Below are positions 1 to 8,724 of a stretch of DNA of 64,000 nucleotides, piece by piece. The first letter of the stretch is position 1. Each line of letters begins with the position of its first letter. The translations under genes were made by a program, and so were the position numbers. Source of the DNA: Polyangiaceae bacterium. Lineage in GTDB: Bacteria > Myxococcota_A > Polyangia > Polyangiales > Polyangiaceae. The notes beneath the pieces are model-generated. The model searched no databases, had not been told where the DNA came from, and saw only the letters and a program-made list of their open reading frames with translations. The stretch lies in assembly GCA_016715885.1 (NCBI GenBank), contig JADJXL010000020.1, positions 496,001-560,000 on the forward strand, given 5' to 3'.

Positions 1-135
1 CTGCTTTGGGTGGAGGCGATCCGCACCGTGTATGCGGCCGGATTGAAGCTCGCAGGCATCACGGCGCTCGAGCACATGCACAAACTCGCGGGGGAAGCCC
101 AGGCGGCAGGCGACGAGGAGGGCTTGGTATCATGA
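1..135 (+). CDS. argS: Arginyl-tRNA synthetase, C-terminal end (partial)
   Basis: Only the last 44 codons lie in the window, read from base 1 and ending in TGA at 133-135. The visible peptide contains GLKLAGITALEHM, which matches the conserved C-terminal helix of class I arginyl-tRNA synthetases (family pattern near the end: a helix, then NGLxLLGVxAPExM). That part of the anticodon-binding domain recognises tRNA-Arg. The stop overlaps the ATG of the next gene by four bases (ATGA), so the two are probably translationally coupled. An argS followed by a SPOR-domain gene is a layout I recall from other delta-proteobacterial lineages, which supports the call. The catalytic domain is outside the window, so identity rests on this short tail. 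Confidence 0.72.
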   Translation: MLWVEAIRTVYAAGLKLAGITALEHMHKLAGEAQAAGDEEGLVS

Positions 136-959
136 CCGTACGTGACATCGGCGAGGGCGGGACGATCCGCAACCTCGATGAGATTCAAGAAGCCGATCCG
201 GGTGCGCGTCCGTCGCGTGCAGCGGCGCTCGTGCTTGCATCGCTGGGTGGAGCCTGCATCGTGTTTGCCGCGGTGGCGCTTTTGCGCGCGCCGATGAAGC
301 CCAAACCGGCGCAGATCGACCCGCTCGGTGACTTGGTCGCGAAGACGCATCCGGCAGGCGTGAAGCCACGCAGGCCGGATCTTTCGGGCAGTGACATCAC
401 GTTTCCGGGGATGCTTTCGGACACGAAAAACACGACGGCGCTCGAAGTCGTGCGTTCGCCGCAGCCGGCTGCGCAAGGGGCATCGGATGCATTGCCGCCG
501 ATTCCACCGGAAGCCATGGCGGACAAACTCCCGCCTGCGCCGCTTCCTGCACAGAACATCTTGCAAGCGCCGCCGGAAAACGCTGCGGGCAAAGACACGC
601 TTTCGGCCATGGCGAGACACGTCGCGCGCGAAGATGGCTCCGAGACGGCAACGACGGGCGGACCTGGCGGCTATCAGCTTCAGGTAAGCTCGTTCAAGAC
701 GCAGCAGGAAGCGGAGAAGTTTGCGTCTGCGCTGCGTCGTCGCGGGCATCGAGCGTATGTCGAAGCAGCGAACGTCAAAGGTCGTGGGCTTTGGTACCGA
801 GTGCGCATCGGACCGTTCAAGTACAAGAACTCGGCGTCGATCTATCGGCAGGATTTCGAGGCCAAGGAGCGCATGGTCACGTTCATCATCGAGCCGCCGA
901 AGAACAACGTGAAGATCAAGAGCGAGGAGCAAGAATCGGTTGCTCCTGCGTCACCGTAA
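132..959 (+). CDS. SPOR-domain membrane protein
   Basis: A 275-residue protein with a cytoplasmic N-terminus, one transmembrane helix at about residues 30-51, a Pro/Ala-rich linker, and a C-terminal SPOR domain at about 180-255 (it begins YQLQVSSF and contains WYRVRIGPF). SPOR domains bind denuded septal peptidoglycan, so this is probably a bitopic cell-envelope or division-associated protein. The ATG at 132 was chosen because it overlaps the upstream stop as ATGA and directly precedes a normal cytosolic segment. An upstream in-frame extension to base 6 has arginine-rich antisense-like composition and was rejected. It is convergent with the NikR gene, with only nine bases between them. The division role is inferred from the domain. 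Confidence 0.85.
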   Translation: MTVRDIGEGGTIRNLDEIQEADPGARPSRAAALVLASLGGACIVFAAVALLRAPMKPKPAQIDPLGDLVAKTHPAGVKPRRPDLSGSDITFPGMLSDTKNTTALEVVRSPQPAAQGASDALPPIPPEAMADKLPPAPLPAQNILQAPPENAAGKDTLSAMARHVAREDGSETATTGGPGGYQLQVSSFKTQQEAEKFASALRRRGHRAYVEAANVKGRGLWYRVRIGPFKYKNSASIYRQDFEAKERMVTFIIEPPKNNVKIKSEEQESVAPASP

Positions 960-968
960 CGGCCTTCG

Positions 969-1385
969 TTACCCGTGTGGTTCGATGGCCGCCGCCACTG
1001 AAGTTTCACACGACAACACGCCTTTCGTTCCTGCGATTTTCCCGGCGATTTCTGCCAGTTTTTCCGCGGTGGCTCGCACGATGAACGTGTCGAGGTGCCT
1101 CCCGCGATCGATACGTACGTGCTGACTTGCAACGATCACGTCCGGCGTGTTCGGCTCGCTTTCGCAAAGGCGCATGACCTCGCTACGCACGTGCGGTGAA
1201 TACACGACCGTAAGCGTTGCGATCACGGTCGCTCCGCGGTCGTACGCCGCGCGTGTGAGGTCTGCGCGAACGAGATCGCGAATGGCTTCGGAGCGGTTTT
1301 CGTAGCCGCGTTCCGCAATGCGCCGGTCGAACTCGGCGAGCAGCCCGCGTTCCATCGCCACACCGAATCGAACGAGGTCACTCAT
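969..1385 (-). CDS. nikR: NikR-family regulator with altered nickel ligands
   Basis: A 138-residue protein with an N-terminal ribbon-helix-helix DNA-binding segment (about residues 1-45; ENRSEAIRDLVR is the classic helix) and a C-terminal ACT-like tetramerisation domain, the architecture and length of NikR. NikR represses nickel uptake genes when nickel binds. Of the four high-affinity ligands known in the E. coli protein (His76, His87, His89, Cys95), only His87 is clearly matched (H89 here). The others align with Pro, Arg91 and His97. Metal specificity is therefore uncertain. The start codon overlaps the stop of the upstream gene by one base (TAATG), so the two are co-translated. No nickel transporter gene is visible in the window. 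Confidence 0.8.
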   Translation of the reverse strand: MSDLVRFGVAMERGLLAEFDRRIAERGYENRSEAIRDLVRADLTRAAYDRGATVIATLTVVYSPHVRSEVMRLCESEPNTPDVIVASQHVRIDRGRHLDTFIVRATAEKLAEIAGKIAGTKGVLSCETSVAAAIEPHG

Positions 1386-2524
1386 TACTTTCGCTTCTGC
1401 AGATGCTTGCGAACGGCATCTCGAATGGGTGCCGAGACGTTGCGATTCTTGATGAAGTTTCGCATGTCAGACTCGCGTAGTCCGAGCGCGAAGCGGATGG
1501 CCATTTGAGGCGGCGTCTTCGGATTTTCCGCCAGGTTTTTCTTGATCGAATAGCTACGAAGCCACTCGCCGGACGTCCCGATGATCTTGAGCACGTCTTC
1601 CGAGATGTTGCGGTTTTTCGTGATGAGGTCGACTTCGTCTTCTTGCAGCATCGGGCTGCGTGCCACGGCCGTGCACACGAGACGATTGCGTTCGCGCACG
1701 AGCAGCAGGCGTTCTTCTTTCGTGCCGAGTGTGGCACGACGAACCTTCTGACTGATCGACATGTCGGCGATGCGTTTGTGCAGCGGTACGAACTTTTCCT
1801 TGACGACTTCTTCGCCGCTCTCGACCTTCTCGACGTGCGTATCTTCCGGCTCCGCGGTCTTCGATGCAGCGGCGTCTGCGGCGATTTCTTCGGCGATCGC
1901 CTCGGTCTCTGCGTACACGAGATCGTCTGGCGTCGGCTCTTCGGAGGGCTCGTAGATGAGCTCGCCTTCGAGCGCTTGGGCCGCTTCGCGAAACGTCGGA
2001 ATTCCGCTGAGATCCAGGCCATTTCTACGTGCGAGATCCACGATGCGATCGGCCGTCGACATCCGCGTTGCCCGGTTCATGTAGAGCAGCTCGATGATGC
2101 GCGGATGCTGCAAGAGGCGCGTTTCGTTCGTCGCGACAATCTCGGTGATCGCTTCGGTCCCGGCGCGAGCGAGGTGTTCGATGGAGTCCATCGACACGCG
2201 AGGCATCACGACGAGTTTTTCGATGACGTCGACGCGATCGATGTAGGCCTGAGCGAGAGCGTGGATGATTGCGGGCTCGAGGTCCGTGGCGAGGGCGCCT
2301 TGAAGAATCGGCGCGGGCAGATTTTTGATGGTGGAGACGGCGGTGTCGTGAACGGCTGCGCGGTCGCTTTGGGTGAGAATGACGACGACGGCGAGCAGTT
2401 CGGCGGGCTTGAGGCCGGGCGCGATACCTTTTGCGGCGAGCTCTTGCAGTTTTGGGGGAGCGTCTGGGGCGACGAGTTTTTGCGCCGGGCCTGGAAGAGA
2501 CGCGATGTCGATCGGTGAAGTCAT
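1385..2524 (-). CDS. Helical repeat protein (LRV-like), function unknown
   Basis: A 379-residue soluble, helix-rich protein. The C-terminal 110 residues contain repeating units built round LAENPKTPPQMAIRFA and FIKNRNVSAPIRDAV, resembling the leucine-rich-repeat-variant pattern (AxNPxTP...RNV). A charged, acidic linker occupies roughly residues 190-270. No catalytic motif is visible. The ATG at 2524 (MTSPIDIASL) was chosen over an upstream in-frame extension to 2596, which is proline/serine-rich and lacks a domain. The stop overlaps the start of the NikR-like gene, making a two-gene operon. A role as scaffold or protein-interaction partner is a guess from the repeat type only. Confidence 0.7.
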   Translation of the reverse strand: MTSPIDIASLPGPAQKLVAPDAPPKLQELAAKGIAPGLKPAELLAVVVILTQSDRAAVHDTAVSTIKNLPAPILQGALATDLEPAIIHALAQAYIDRVDVIEKLVVMPRVSMDSIEHLARAGTEAITEIVATNETRLLQHPRIIELLYMNRATRMSTADRIVDLARRNGLDLSGIPTFREAAQALEGELIYEPSEEPTPDDLVYAETEAIAEEIAADAAASKTAEPEDTHVEKVESGEEVVKEKFVPLHKRIADMSISQKVRRATLGTKEERLLLVRERNRLVCTAVARSPMLQEDEVDLITKNRNISEDVLKIIGTSGEWLRSYSIKKNLAENPKTPPQMAIRFALGLRESDMRNFIKNRNVSAPIRDAVRKHLQKRK

Positions 2525-2603
2525 GCGGATCTCGCTCGAAAAAGCCGCTTCTGGTGAAGGGGAGAGCCCCCCGAGACAGCCGGTCGGCTCGGGCAACGAC
2601 GGG

Positions 2604-2624
2604 GGCGGGTATTGCTGACCCGCC
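2604..2624. promoter_or_regulatory. Inverted repeat in divergent promoter region
   Basis: A perfect 7-bp inverted repeat (GGCGGGT, a 7-nt loop, ACCCGCC) lies in the 240-bp gap between the divergent LRV-like/nikR operon and the SPFH gene. It is about 80 bp upstream of the minus-strand start. It could be an operator for the NikR-like protein or a leader hairpin. The sequence does not resemble the known GTATGA-type NikR box, so the assignment is open. Confidence 0.3.
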
Positions 2625-2764
2625 TAGTGCGCATTATCTTCACGGGGCTGCGGTCCGTCGCGGCATAAAAAGTTCGGGCCATCGACCATGCAGGCTTCGG
2701 AAGGAGCTTGTGGGCGTGGCGCGGCGTCTGCCTGCCGGTAGCGGGCGAGGAGCGGGACTTCGAC

Positions 2765-3952
2765 ATGGGGATCATGGATTTCGTCAAGGGCGGCGTTCGC
2801 GAGATGATGATCGCGCGGCCGGATCGGTTCAAAAACCTCATCGTCTACAAGCACCCTGATCAGAACATCCCGTTTTATTCACAGCTCACGGTCGACAGCG
2901 ACGAGTGCGCGCTCTTTTTCAAAGACGGGAAGTACGTCGGCTATTTGCCGCCGGGGCGCCACACGCTGCAAACGCAGAACATTCCGTTTCTGAACAACAT
3001 CATCAACAAGTTCACGGGCGGTGACGTTTTCATCGCCGAGGTCTTCTTCGTGAAGATGCAACCGATTCGCGGTTTGCCCTTCGGCGGGCCGCTCGAGTCG
3101 ATGGAGGACCCGATTCTTTTCGAGTTCGTCACGCCGCGCATCTTCGGCGAATACGCGCTCGTCGTGACCGACCCCGTGCGGTTTGTCATTGGCTACCACG
3201 GCCAGATGGCGGGATCGCAAGACAACGAGCAGATTCTGAACTGGATCAAGGGCAAGTTCTTCATGAGCGTGAAGACGGTCATTGGTCAGCTCTGCGCGCA
3301 GCAAGGCAAGAGCCTCTTGAACCTCGGCGGCATGAGCATGGAGATCGCCGGGCGCATTCAGCAGAGCGCTCCGAACTTGGACGAAATCGGCATCAAGATC
3401 CTCGAGATCGGCAACTTCAACATCAACTTCTCGGCCGAGGATCAGCGCATGCTTCGCGAGGCGAATGCCAAGCGAGCCGAAGCTCGTCGCGGCATTGGAA
3501 TCGCGTCGGACAAGGCGCAAGCCAATCAGTTCGGGCTCGACCAAAAGTTCCAGCAGGACGCGCGTTACGTGCAGCATCTCGCGGGCAACTGGAACAATTA
3601 CGCCTCGGGCCAAGCGATGATGGGCGCAGGCGAGGGGATGGCCAAGGGCGGAGCGAACGTCGGCATGGCGCAGCTCGGAGCTCAAGCCGCGATGGGCATG
3701 AACATGGCGCACATGATGCAGCCGCAGCAATACGCACCGCCGCCGAACTTCGCGCCGCCGCCGCAATTCCAAGGCGGACAGCCGCAGCAGGCCCAGCCGC
3801 AGCAAGCACAGCCGCAGCAGCCGCAAGCAGCGGCGGGTGGCGCTGTGAGCATCGAGGTGCGGCTGCAGAAGCTCGCGGCTCTGAAACAACAGGGGCTGAT
3901 CAGCGACGAGGATTTCAACGCCCGCAAGGCAAAGATCCTCGAAGAGATCTAA
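2765..3952 (+). CDS. SPFH-domain protein with C-terminal SHOCT motif
   Basis: A 395-residue protein. Residues about 20-260 form an SPFH/prohibitin-like domain of the YdjI or virion-core-like type (an early FYSQLTVDSDECALFF stretch, then a helical segment rich in Glu, Ala and Lys). A glycine/methionine-rich stretch and a Gln/Pro-rich linker follow. The last 35 residues are a SHOCT motif (LQKLAALKQQGLISDEDF...KAKIL), a short oligomerisation module. Such proteins form large membrane-associated rings or scaffolds. There is no obvious transmembrane helix. The ATG at 2765 follows an AGGAG about ten bases upstream. A further upstream TTG frame has no ribosome site at usable spacing. Confidence 0.85.
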   Translation: MGIMDFVKGGVREMMIARPDRFKNLIVYKHPDQNIPFYSQLTVDSDECALFFKDGKYVGYLPPGRHTLQTQNIPFLNNIINKFTGGDVFIAEVFFVKMQPIRGLPFGGPLESMEDPILFEFVTPRIFGEYALVVTDPVRFVIGYHGQMAGSQDNEQILNWIKGKFFMSVKTVIGQLCAQQGKSLLNLGGMSMEIAGRIQQSAPNLDEIGIKILEIGNFNINFSAEDQRMLREANAKRAEARRGIGIASDKAQANQFGLDQKFQQDARYVQHLAGNWNNYASGQAMMGAGEGMAKGGANVGMAQLGAQAAMGMNMAHMMQPQQYAPPPNFAPPPQFQGGQPQQAQPQQAQPQQPQAAAGGAVSIEVRLQKLAALKQQGLISDEDFNARKAKILEEI

Positions 3953-3993
3953 AGCTTCGTTGCTTCGTCGGAAGCATTCGAGCTAGGACGATG

Positions 3994-4028
3994 GACGCGA
4001 CGCGCTGGACACAGCAGCGTGTCGCGTC
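3994..4028. terminator. Hairpin downstream of SPFH gene
   Basis: Arms GACGCGAC (3994-4001) and GTCGCGTC (4021-4028) are perfectly complementary, and an inner GCTG/CAGC pair closes a GACA loop. The hairpin lies 42 bases after the SPFH stop and before the next plus-strand start. No long T-run follows, so intrinsic termination is plausible but unproven. Confidence 0.4.
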
Positions 4029-4120
4029 GTTCGTTCATCCCTGACGAACGCGGTTTGTCCTCGAGGAAGACGACCTCGTTTTTTTAACCCCCCGCCCAAT
4101 CCTCAGATAGACTCAACAAG

Positions 4121-5755
4121 GTGGCGCGACCCGTACGCATAGAGCCTGAAGCGAACGCCTTGCGTGATGCCAACGGCGCGAAAATCGACCCCAGTATGCT
4201 CGGAGCCGACAAGCAAAAGCGCACGCGCGCGAGGCGTTGTCCCGAGTGCGAGAAGTTTTTCTCAGGTGAAGTGCGATTTTGCCCGTTCGACGGCGATGCG
4301 CTGATCGACGCACCCGACTGGAATCCCAACGCCGATCCACTCGTAGGCCAAGTCGTCGATGGTCGTTATGAAGTGCTTTCGCTTCTGGGCGAAGGTGGCA
4401 CGGGTTCCGTCTACGAAGTGCGACATACGACGCTCGGACGCAAGTTTGCTCTCAAAGTATTGCGTCACGACATCGCGCAGGATCCCACCACCGTCACGCG
4501 CTTCATGCAGGAAGCGAAGGCGGCTGCTGCGATTGGACATCCAAACATCGTCGCCGTGAGTGACTTCGGCGAGGTGCAGCCCGATCGCAGCGCCCCGATC
4601 ACGTCCAAGGTTCCGTACTTCGTCATGGAGCTGTTGAGCGGCACGACGCTCGCCAATTTGCTTCGTGCCGAGCTCATCTTGTCGCCGGATCGTACGGCTG
4701 CCATCGGCCTTCAATGCGCGCTCGCCCTCGCGGCTGCGCACGAAGCTGGCGTCATTCATCGCGACCTGAAGCCCGACAACATCTACCTCGTTCGAAGTGG
4801 CGATCGTGAATTCGCCAAGTTGCTCGACTTCGGTTTGGCCAAGATTGCCGGTGCCAGTCGCCTGACGAGACAAGGCATCGTGTTTGGCACGCCGCACTAC
4901 ATGAGCCCCGAACAAGCGCTCGGTCAGCCGGTCGATCACCGCACGGACATCTATGCGCTCGGGGTCATTCTTTACGAATGTTTGACCGGGCGCGTGCCTT
5001 TCGAGGCGGACAGCTTCAAGGGCGTCATGGACTTGCACATCAGCGGTGTGCCCGTGCCGCTCGAGCAACGCGTGCAGGATCCATCACGCCTCGGGCCGCT
5101 TGGGGACATCGTCATGAGGTGTCTCGAGAAAAACCCTGGGGATCGTTATGCCACGATGGCTGAGGTCGCCAGCGCGCTCGAGGAAGCGCTTCCGCTGATC
5201 CCTGGTGCCGATGGCGATGCAGCGTTGCCGCATTTGGAAGGGCAGAGCGCGGCGGGACGCGGACAGAAATCGGACGCATCGAGCGGTGGACCGAAGCCTG
5301 CGCTGCTCTTTGTGCTGGCTGCAGCAACGGCCGTGGCAGTTGGTGTCGTCGTGTTTCTCGCGGTGCAACCGGGTCCGGCCGCGACAAACCCACCCGCTCC
5401 TGCACCGGCACCGGCACCCGCGCCCGCCCCGACGCAACCCGCGACGCAAGCAACCGTCGCCGCACCTCCGCCGGTGCCCACGCCGACGGCGCCACCACCT
5501 GAAGCGACGGCCCCCGAAGCGACAGCTCCTCCCGTGGCCGATACGGCGCCGCCAGCTACCGCGGCTCCAACGCAGCCGCTGCCAACGGCGCCTCCTCCGA
5601 CGGCGCCCACCGCACCGCTTGTGCGTCCCACATCGAAACCAACCGCAAAGCCTGCCCCAGCACCCGCTCCCGCACCGGCGCCAGCACCTGCGCCAACACC
5701 AACCACCAAAAAGAAGCCGCCTGCTGGTGGTGACGTGGTCGATCCTTGGGGCTAG
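4121..5755 (+). CDS. Membrane Ser/Thr protein kinase with zinc-ribbon-like N-terminus
   Basis: A 544-residue Hanks-type kinase. Cys40, Cys43 and Cys54 form a CPEC...CPFD zinc-ribbon-like knuckle; the fourth ligand would be non-cysteine. The kinase domain spans about 85-345 with glycine loop GEGGTGSV, lysine in FALKVL, catalytic loop HRDLKPDN and DFGLAK, all intact, so it should be active. One transmembrane helix follows at about 388-412, then a long Ala/Pro/Thr repeat tail outside the membrane that ends in a basic patch. The start is GTG at 4121, the only candidate that keeps the Cys knuckle with a short leader. Substrates are unknown. The next plus-strand gene is a receiver protein 84 bases on. 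Confidence 0.88.
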   Translation: MARPVRIEPEANALRDANGAKIDPSMLGADKQKRTRARRCPECEKFFSGEVRFCPFDGDALIDAPDWNPNADPLVGQVVDGRYEVLSLLGEGGTGSVYEVRHTTLGRKFALKVLRHDIAQDPTTVTRFMQEAKAAAAIGHPNIVAVSDFGEVQPDRSAPITSKVPYFVMELLSGTTLANLLRAELILSPDRTAAIGLQCALALAAAHEAGVIHRDLKPDNIYLVRSGDREFAKLLDFGLAKIAGASRLTRQGIVFGTPHYMSPEQALGQPVDHRTDIYALGVILYECLTGRVPFEADSFKGVMDLHISGVPVPLEQRVQDPSRLGPLGDIVMRCLEKNPGDRYATMAEVASALEEALPLIPGADGDAALPHLEGQSAAGRGQKSDASSGGPKPALLFVLAAATAVAVGVVVFLAVQPGPAATNPPAPAPAPAPAPAPTQPATQATVAAPPPVPTPTAPPPEATAPEATAPPVADTAPPATAAPTQPLPTAPPPTAPTAPLVRPTSKPTAKPAPAPAPAPAPAPAPTPTTKKKPPAGGDVVDPWG

Positions 5756-5839
5756 ACCAATCTGCGAGCGCACCAATGCGCCGACATGTCGGCTTGACAT
5801 ACTGAGCCCCCGCTCGACATCCTTTGCGGACACCTGCTC

Positions 5840-8710
5840 GTGGCAAAACAACAACTTCTCCTGGTCGACTCCGACGCGCGCAGCCTCCGTTTGCTGGAAG
5901 TGAGCCTCAAGAAGGCCGGTTTCAGCGTGACGACGGCGCAAGACGGCAATGATGCGCTCGCAAAAATCGAACTGTCGCCCCCCGACTTGATCCTCACGGA
6001 CACTCGTCTGCCCGGTCTCGATGGCTACGGGCTCGTGCGCCGGATCAAGGAAAACCGCGAGTGGGCATCGATTCCCGTCGTCTTTCTAACCAGTCAAAAA
6101 TCGGTCGAGGATAAAATTCGCGGCCTCGAGCTGGGCGTCGAAGATTACTTGACCAAACCCATCTTCGTCCGCGAGCTCATTGCGCGTGTCAGCATTCTTC
6201 TCGCGCGCAATGCTCGCGACGGGTTTGCCTCGAAGCAATTCGCGCATAGCGGACGCACGCGTTTCGCGGGCCTCGTGGCCGACATGGGCGTGGTGGATCT
6301 GCTGCAAACCTTCGAAGTCAGTCGCAAAGCAGGCATCGTCCACATCCACAACAACGGGCAAGAAGCGCACATTTACTTCCGCGACGGCAAGGTCATCGAC
6401 GCCGTCTTGGGGAGGCTTGCGGGCGAAGAAGCCGTCTACCGCGCGCTCCTTTGGAACGAAGGCAATTTCGAGGTCGAGTTTTGCAAGATCGACATGCCCG
6501 ACGCCATTGGCAGCTCCACGCAGGGGCTGCTCATGGAGGGCATGCGGCGCATGGATGAGTGGGGGCGTCTTTGCGAATCCCTCCCGCCGCTCGACACGAT
6601 CTTCGACGTGAATGCCGAGGCCCTCGTGGATCGGCTCAACGAAATCCCGGACGAACTCAACGGAATCCTGCGTCTTTTCGATGGCAAACGGAACCTCATG
6701 GCGGTCGTCGATGCATCGCCGTTCGAGGACCTGTCGACGATGTCGACCATTTCCAAGCTGTACTTCGAAGGGTTGCTCATTCCGCGAGCACCTGCGTCGG
6801 AAAAACCAGAGGAAACGCACGACGACGCGATTCTCGGCGAACAGCATCACGAGGAGATTCCACCGAATACGGTGATGCTTCGCTCGAACCTGCTCGCGAC
6901 GCGCACCATGACCGGGTACGAAGCGCCAAACGTTCCCGGGGACTTTTTGCTCGACGAATCGGTCGTTCCCGCGGCTTCCGTCGCGGTCCCCGCAAGCTCC
7001 GATCGCGTGGGCGTGCCGACACGAGCGCACGACGCACAGTTGCGTGCGCGTGGTGGAGCGACTGCGCCGAAGCCAACCGAGTCGCGTGCGCCAAGCCCGC
7101 CGACAGCTCGCTTGGGCAAACTCGCAGGCGCCGAACCTCCGCCGGAGCCCGAAGAGACGGATGCTCCGACGATCGCAAGGCCTGCCGAGAAAGAGCTTCA
7201 AAGCCTCGTGGAGCGTGCAACGGCGGCGGCGGCGTTGGCTGCGATAACACCTGCAACGGTGACACCAGCTCCCGCTCCCGCGGCCAAACCCGCCGCACCC
7301 GCGCCGACACCGGCCACGGGGCCCGCGCCGATGTCGCACGAAGACCTTGGGCCACCCACGGCGTCGTCGTCCCCATCTCCCGCTCAAGCAGCTCAGGCCG
7401 CGCCACCCGCACGTTCTTCCGAGCCGCCCACACGCATTCGAGCTTCCGAACCTCCCACGCGGCATCGTCCTTCCGAGCCGCCGCCGGTGAAGATCGTCGA
7501 GGCCGGGCCGCCGATTCGCACGCAAACGCTCGCATCGATCCAAGCGCCCGTTCTGCCTCCGCCAGACCCTCCACCTCCGCCTCCGCCTTCGGAAGAGCCC
7601 GCGACGATCGCACGTGATGGCTCGACTGCGCTGAAGGCGCTCGAGAACGAAGAGGCGATGGCGCAGACCGAGCGTCCGTCGCGTACGGCCGCCGATGGCC
7701 CGCCGACGCAGCGCGAGTCGTCGTATCCGATGTCGGTCGAACCAAGACCGCCCAGAAGGGCTTCCGAGCCGCCTGTGGTGCGAACGCAGAGCGCTGTACC
7801 AGGAAAAACCTACCTGAAAGCCCTGGCTCCGCCGCAGAAGACACCTGCGCCTCGGCTCGAGACCGACACGATGCCGGAAGCAACCGCACCAGTGGTGCCG
7901 CCGCGCAAGCAAACGCCTTCGAAGGCGCAAACCGAAGATGATTTCTTCGGCTCCGATGGCCCGTCGCTCGACGACTCGAATTCCGACGCCACGGACACGG
8001 GCGATGCGTTCGACGACGATACTGCGCCGAAGTTTTTCGCGGAACCGCCTTCGGGCGATGAAGATGACGACGGCGAATACTCGCCGCTGGGTTTGTCGCC
8101 GGAACAACGGGCCAGACGTGCGCGTAACATCAAGATCGTTGGCATCGCCGCCGGCTTCGTCGGACTGTTGATCGGCATCTTCGTCGTTGGGCAAAATTTG
8201 ATTGGACAACCGGATCCGTCGACTGCGCCCAGCGCAAGTGCTGCTGCTGCGACGGCTCCAACGCCGTCGGCACAGGCAGTCGTCGATGCTGGCGCAGCCG
8301 CGCCCGTCGACACCGCGCCTGCCGAGGCAGACGCCGCCCCCGCCGCCGAAACGCCCGACGCGGCCCCTGCGGAACCCGTTGCAACAGGGGAACCTGCGCC
8401 GACGGGTGAAGCTCCAGCGCCGGCCGGCGAAGCACCGACGGGTGAAGGTCCGGCACCAACGGCGGAAGCCGTGTCATCGGATGAAACGGGGCCGCTGTCG
8501 ACGCGCATCATGCGTGCGATGGAGCAAGGCCAGATGGGCAAGGCGCGCAACCTCGCAAGGCAATACACGCAGCAATCGCCGGGCAGCGCGGAAGCTTGGT
8601 ACCTCCTCGGAGCATCGGGGGGCGGGGCTTCGGCGTTCCGCCGCTGTGCGGAGCTTGCAGGCCCCGAATCTGCTCGCGGTGCCGAATGCCAATCGCTTGC
8701 TGGCGACTGA
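5840..8710 (+). CDS. Receiver-DUF4388 membrane protein with proline-rich linker
   Basis: A 956-residue multidomain protein. Residues 5-120 are a CheY-like receiver with acidic pair Asp10/Asp12, phosphoacceptor Asp54, Thr84 and Lys106 all present. Residues about 135-240 match the DUF4388/PATAN-like domain common in myxobacterial regulators (QTFEVSRKAGIVHI, then FRDGKVIDA). A low-complexity Pro/Ala/Ser/Glu region of roughly 400 residues follows, then a transmembrane helix at about 764-790 and a short TPR-like C-terminus (GSAEAWYLLGA). Having the receiver in the cytoplasm and a periplasmic tail suggests signalling to the envelope. The GTG at 5840 begins directly with the receiver beta-strand. 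It is convergent with the permease gene 14 bases on. Confidence 0.82.
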   Translation: MAKQQLLLVDSDARSLRLLEVSLKKAGFSVTTAQDGNDALAKIELSPPDLILTDTRLPGLDGYGLVRRIKENREWASIPVVFLTSQKSVEDKIRGLELGVEDYLTKPIFVRELIARVSILLARNARDGFASKQFAHSGRTRFAGLVADMGVVDLLQTFEVSRKAGIVHIHNNGQEAHIYFRDGKVIDAVLGRLAGEEAVYRALLWNEGNFEVEFCKIDMPDAIGSSTQGLLMEGMRRMDEWGRLCESLPPLDTIFDVNAEALVDRLNEIPDELNGILRLFDGKRNLMAVVDASPFEDLSTMSTISKLYFEGLLIPRAPASEKPEETHDDAILGEQHHEEIPPNTVMLRSNLLATRTMTGYEAPNVPGDFLLDESVVPAASVAVPASSDRVGVPTRAHDAQLRARGGATAPKPTESRAPSPPTARLGKLAGAEPPPEPEETDAPTIARPAEKELQSLVERATAAAALAAITPATVTPAPAPAAKPAAPAPTPATGPAPMSHEDLGPPTASSSPSPAQAAQAAPPARSSEPPTRIRASEPPTRHRPSEPPPVKIVEAGPPIRTQTLASIQAPVLPPPDPPPPPPPSEEPATIARDGSTALKALENEEAMAQTERPSRTAADGPPTQRESSYPMSVEPRPPRRASEPPVVRTQSAVPGKTYLKALAPPQKTPAPRLETDTMPEATAPVVPPRKQTPSKAQTEDDFFGSDGPSLDDSNSDATDTGDAFDDDTAPKFFAEPPSGDEDDDGEYSPLGLSPEQRARRARNIKIVGIAAGFVGLLIGIFVVGQNLIGQPDPSTAPSASAAAATAPTPSAQAVVDAGAAAPVDTAPAEADAAPAAETPDAAPAEPVATGEPAPTGEAPAPAGEAPTGEGPAPTAEAVSSDETGPLSTRIMRAMEQGQMGKARNLARQYTQQSPGSAEAWYLLGASGGGASAFRRCAELAGPESARGAECQSLAGD

Positions 8711-8724
8711 TTCGCGTTTGCTCG

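Noticed and set aside
5084..5941. Minus-strand frame with Arg/Trp/Gly-rich sequence
   Set aside because: Antisense of the Pro/Ala repeat tail of the membrane kinase; no plausible protein.
6086..8209. 707-residue minus-strand open frame opposite the receiver-DUF4388 gene
   Set aside because: Arg/Ala/Gly-rich composition with no domain; it is the mirror frame of a proline/alanine-rich gene in GC-rich DNA.
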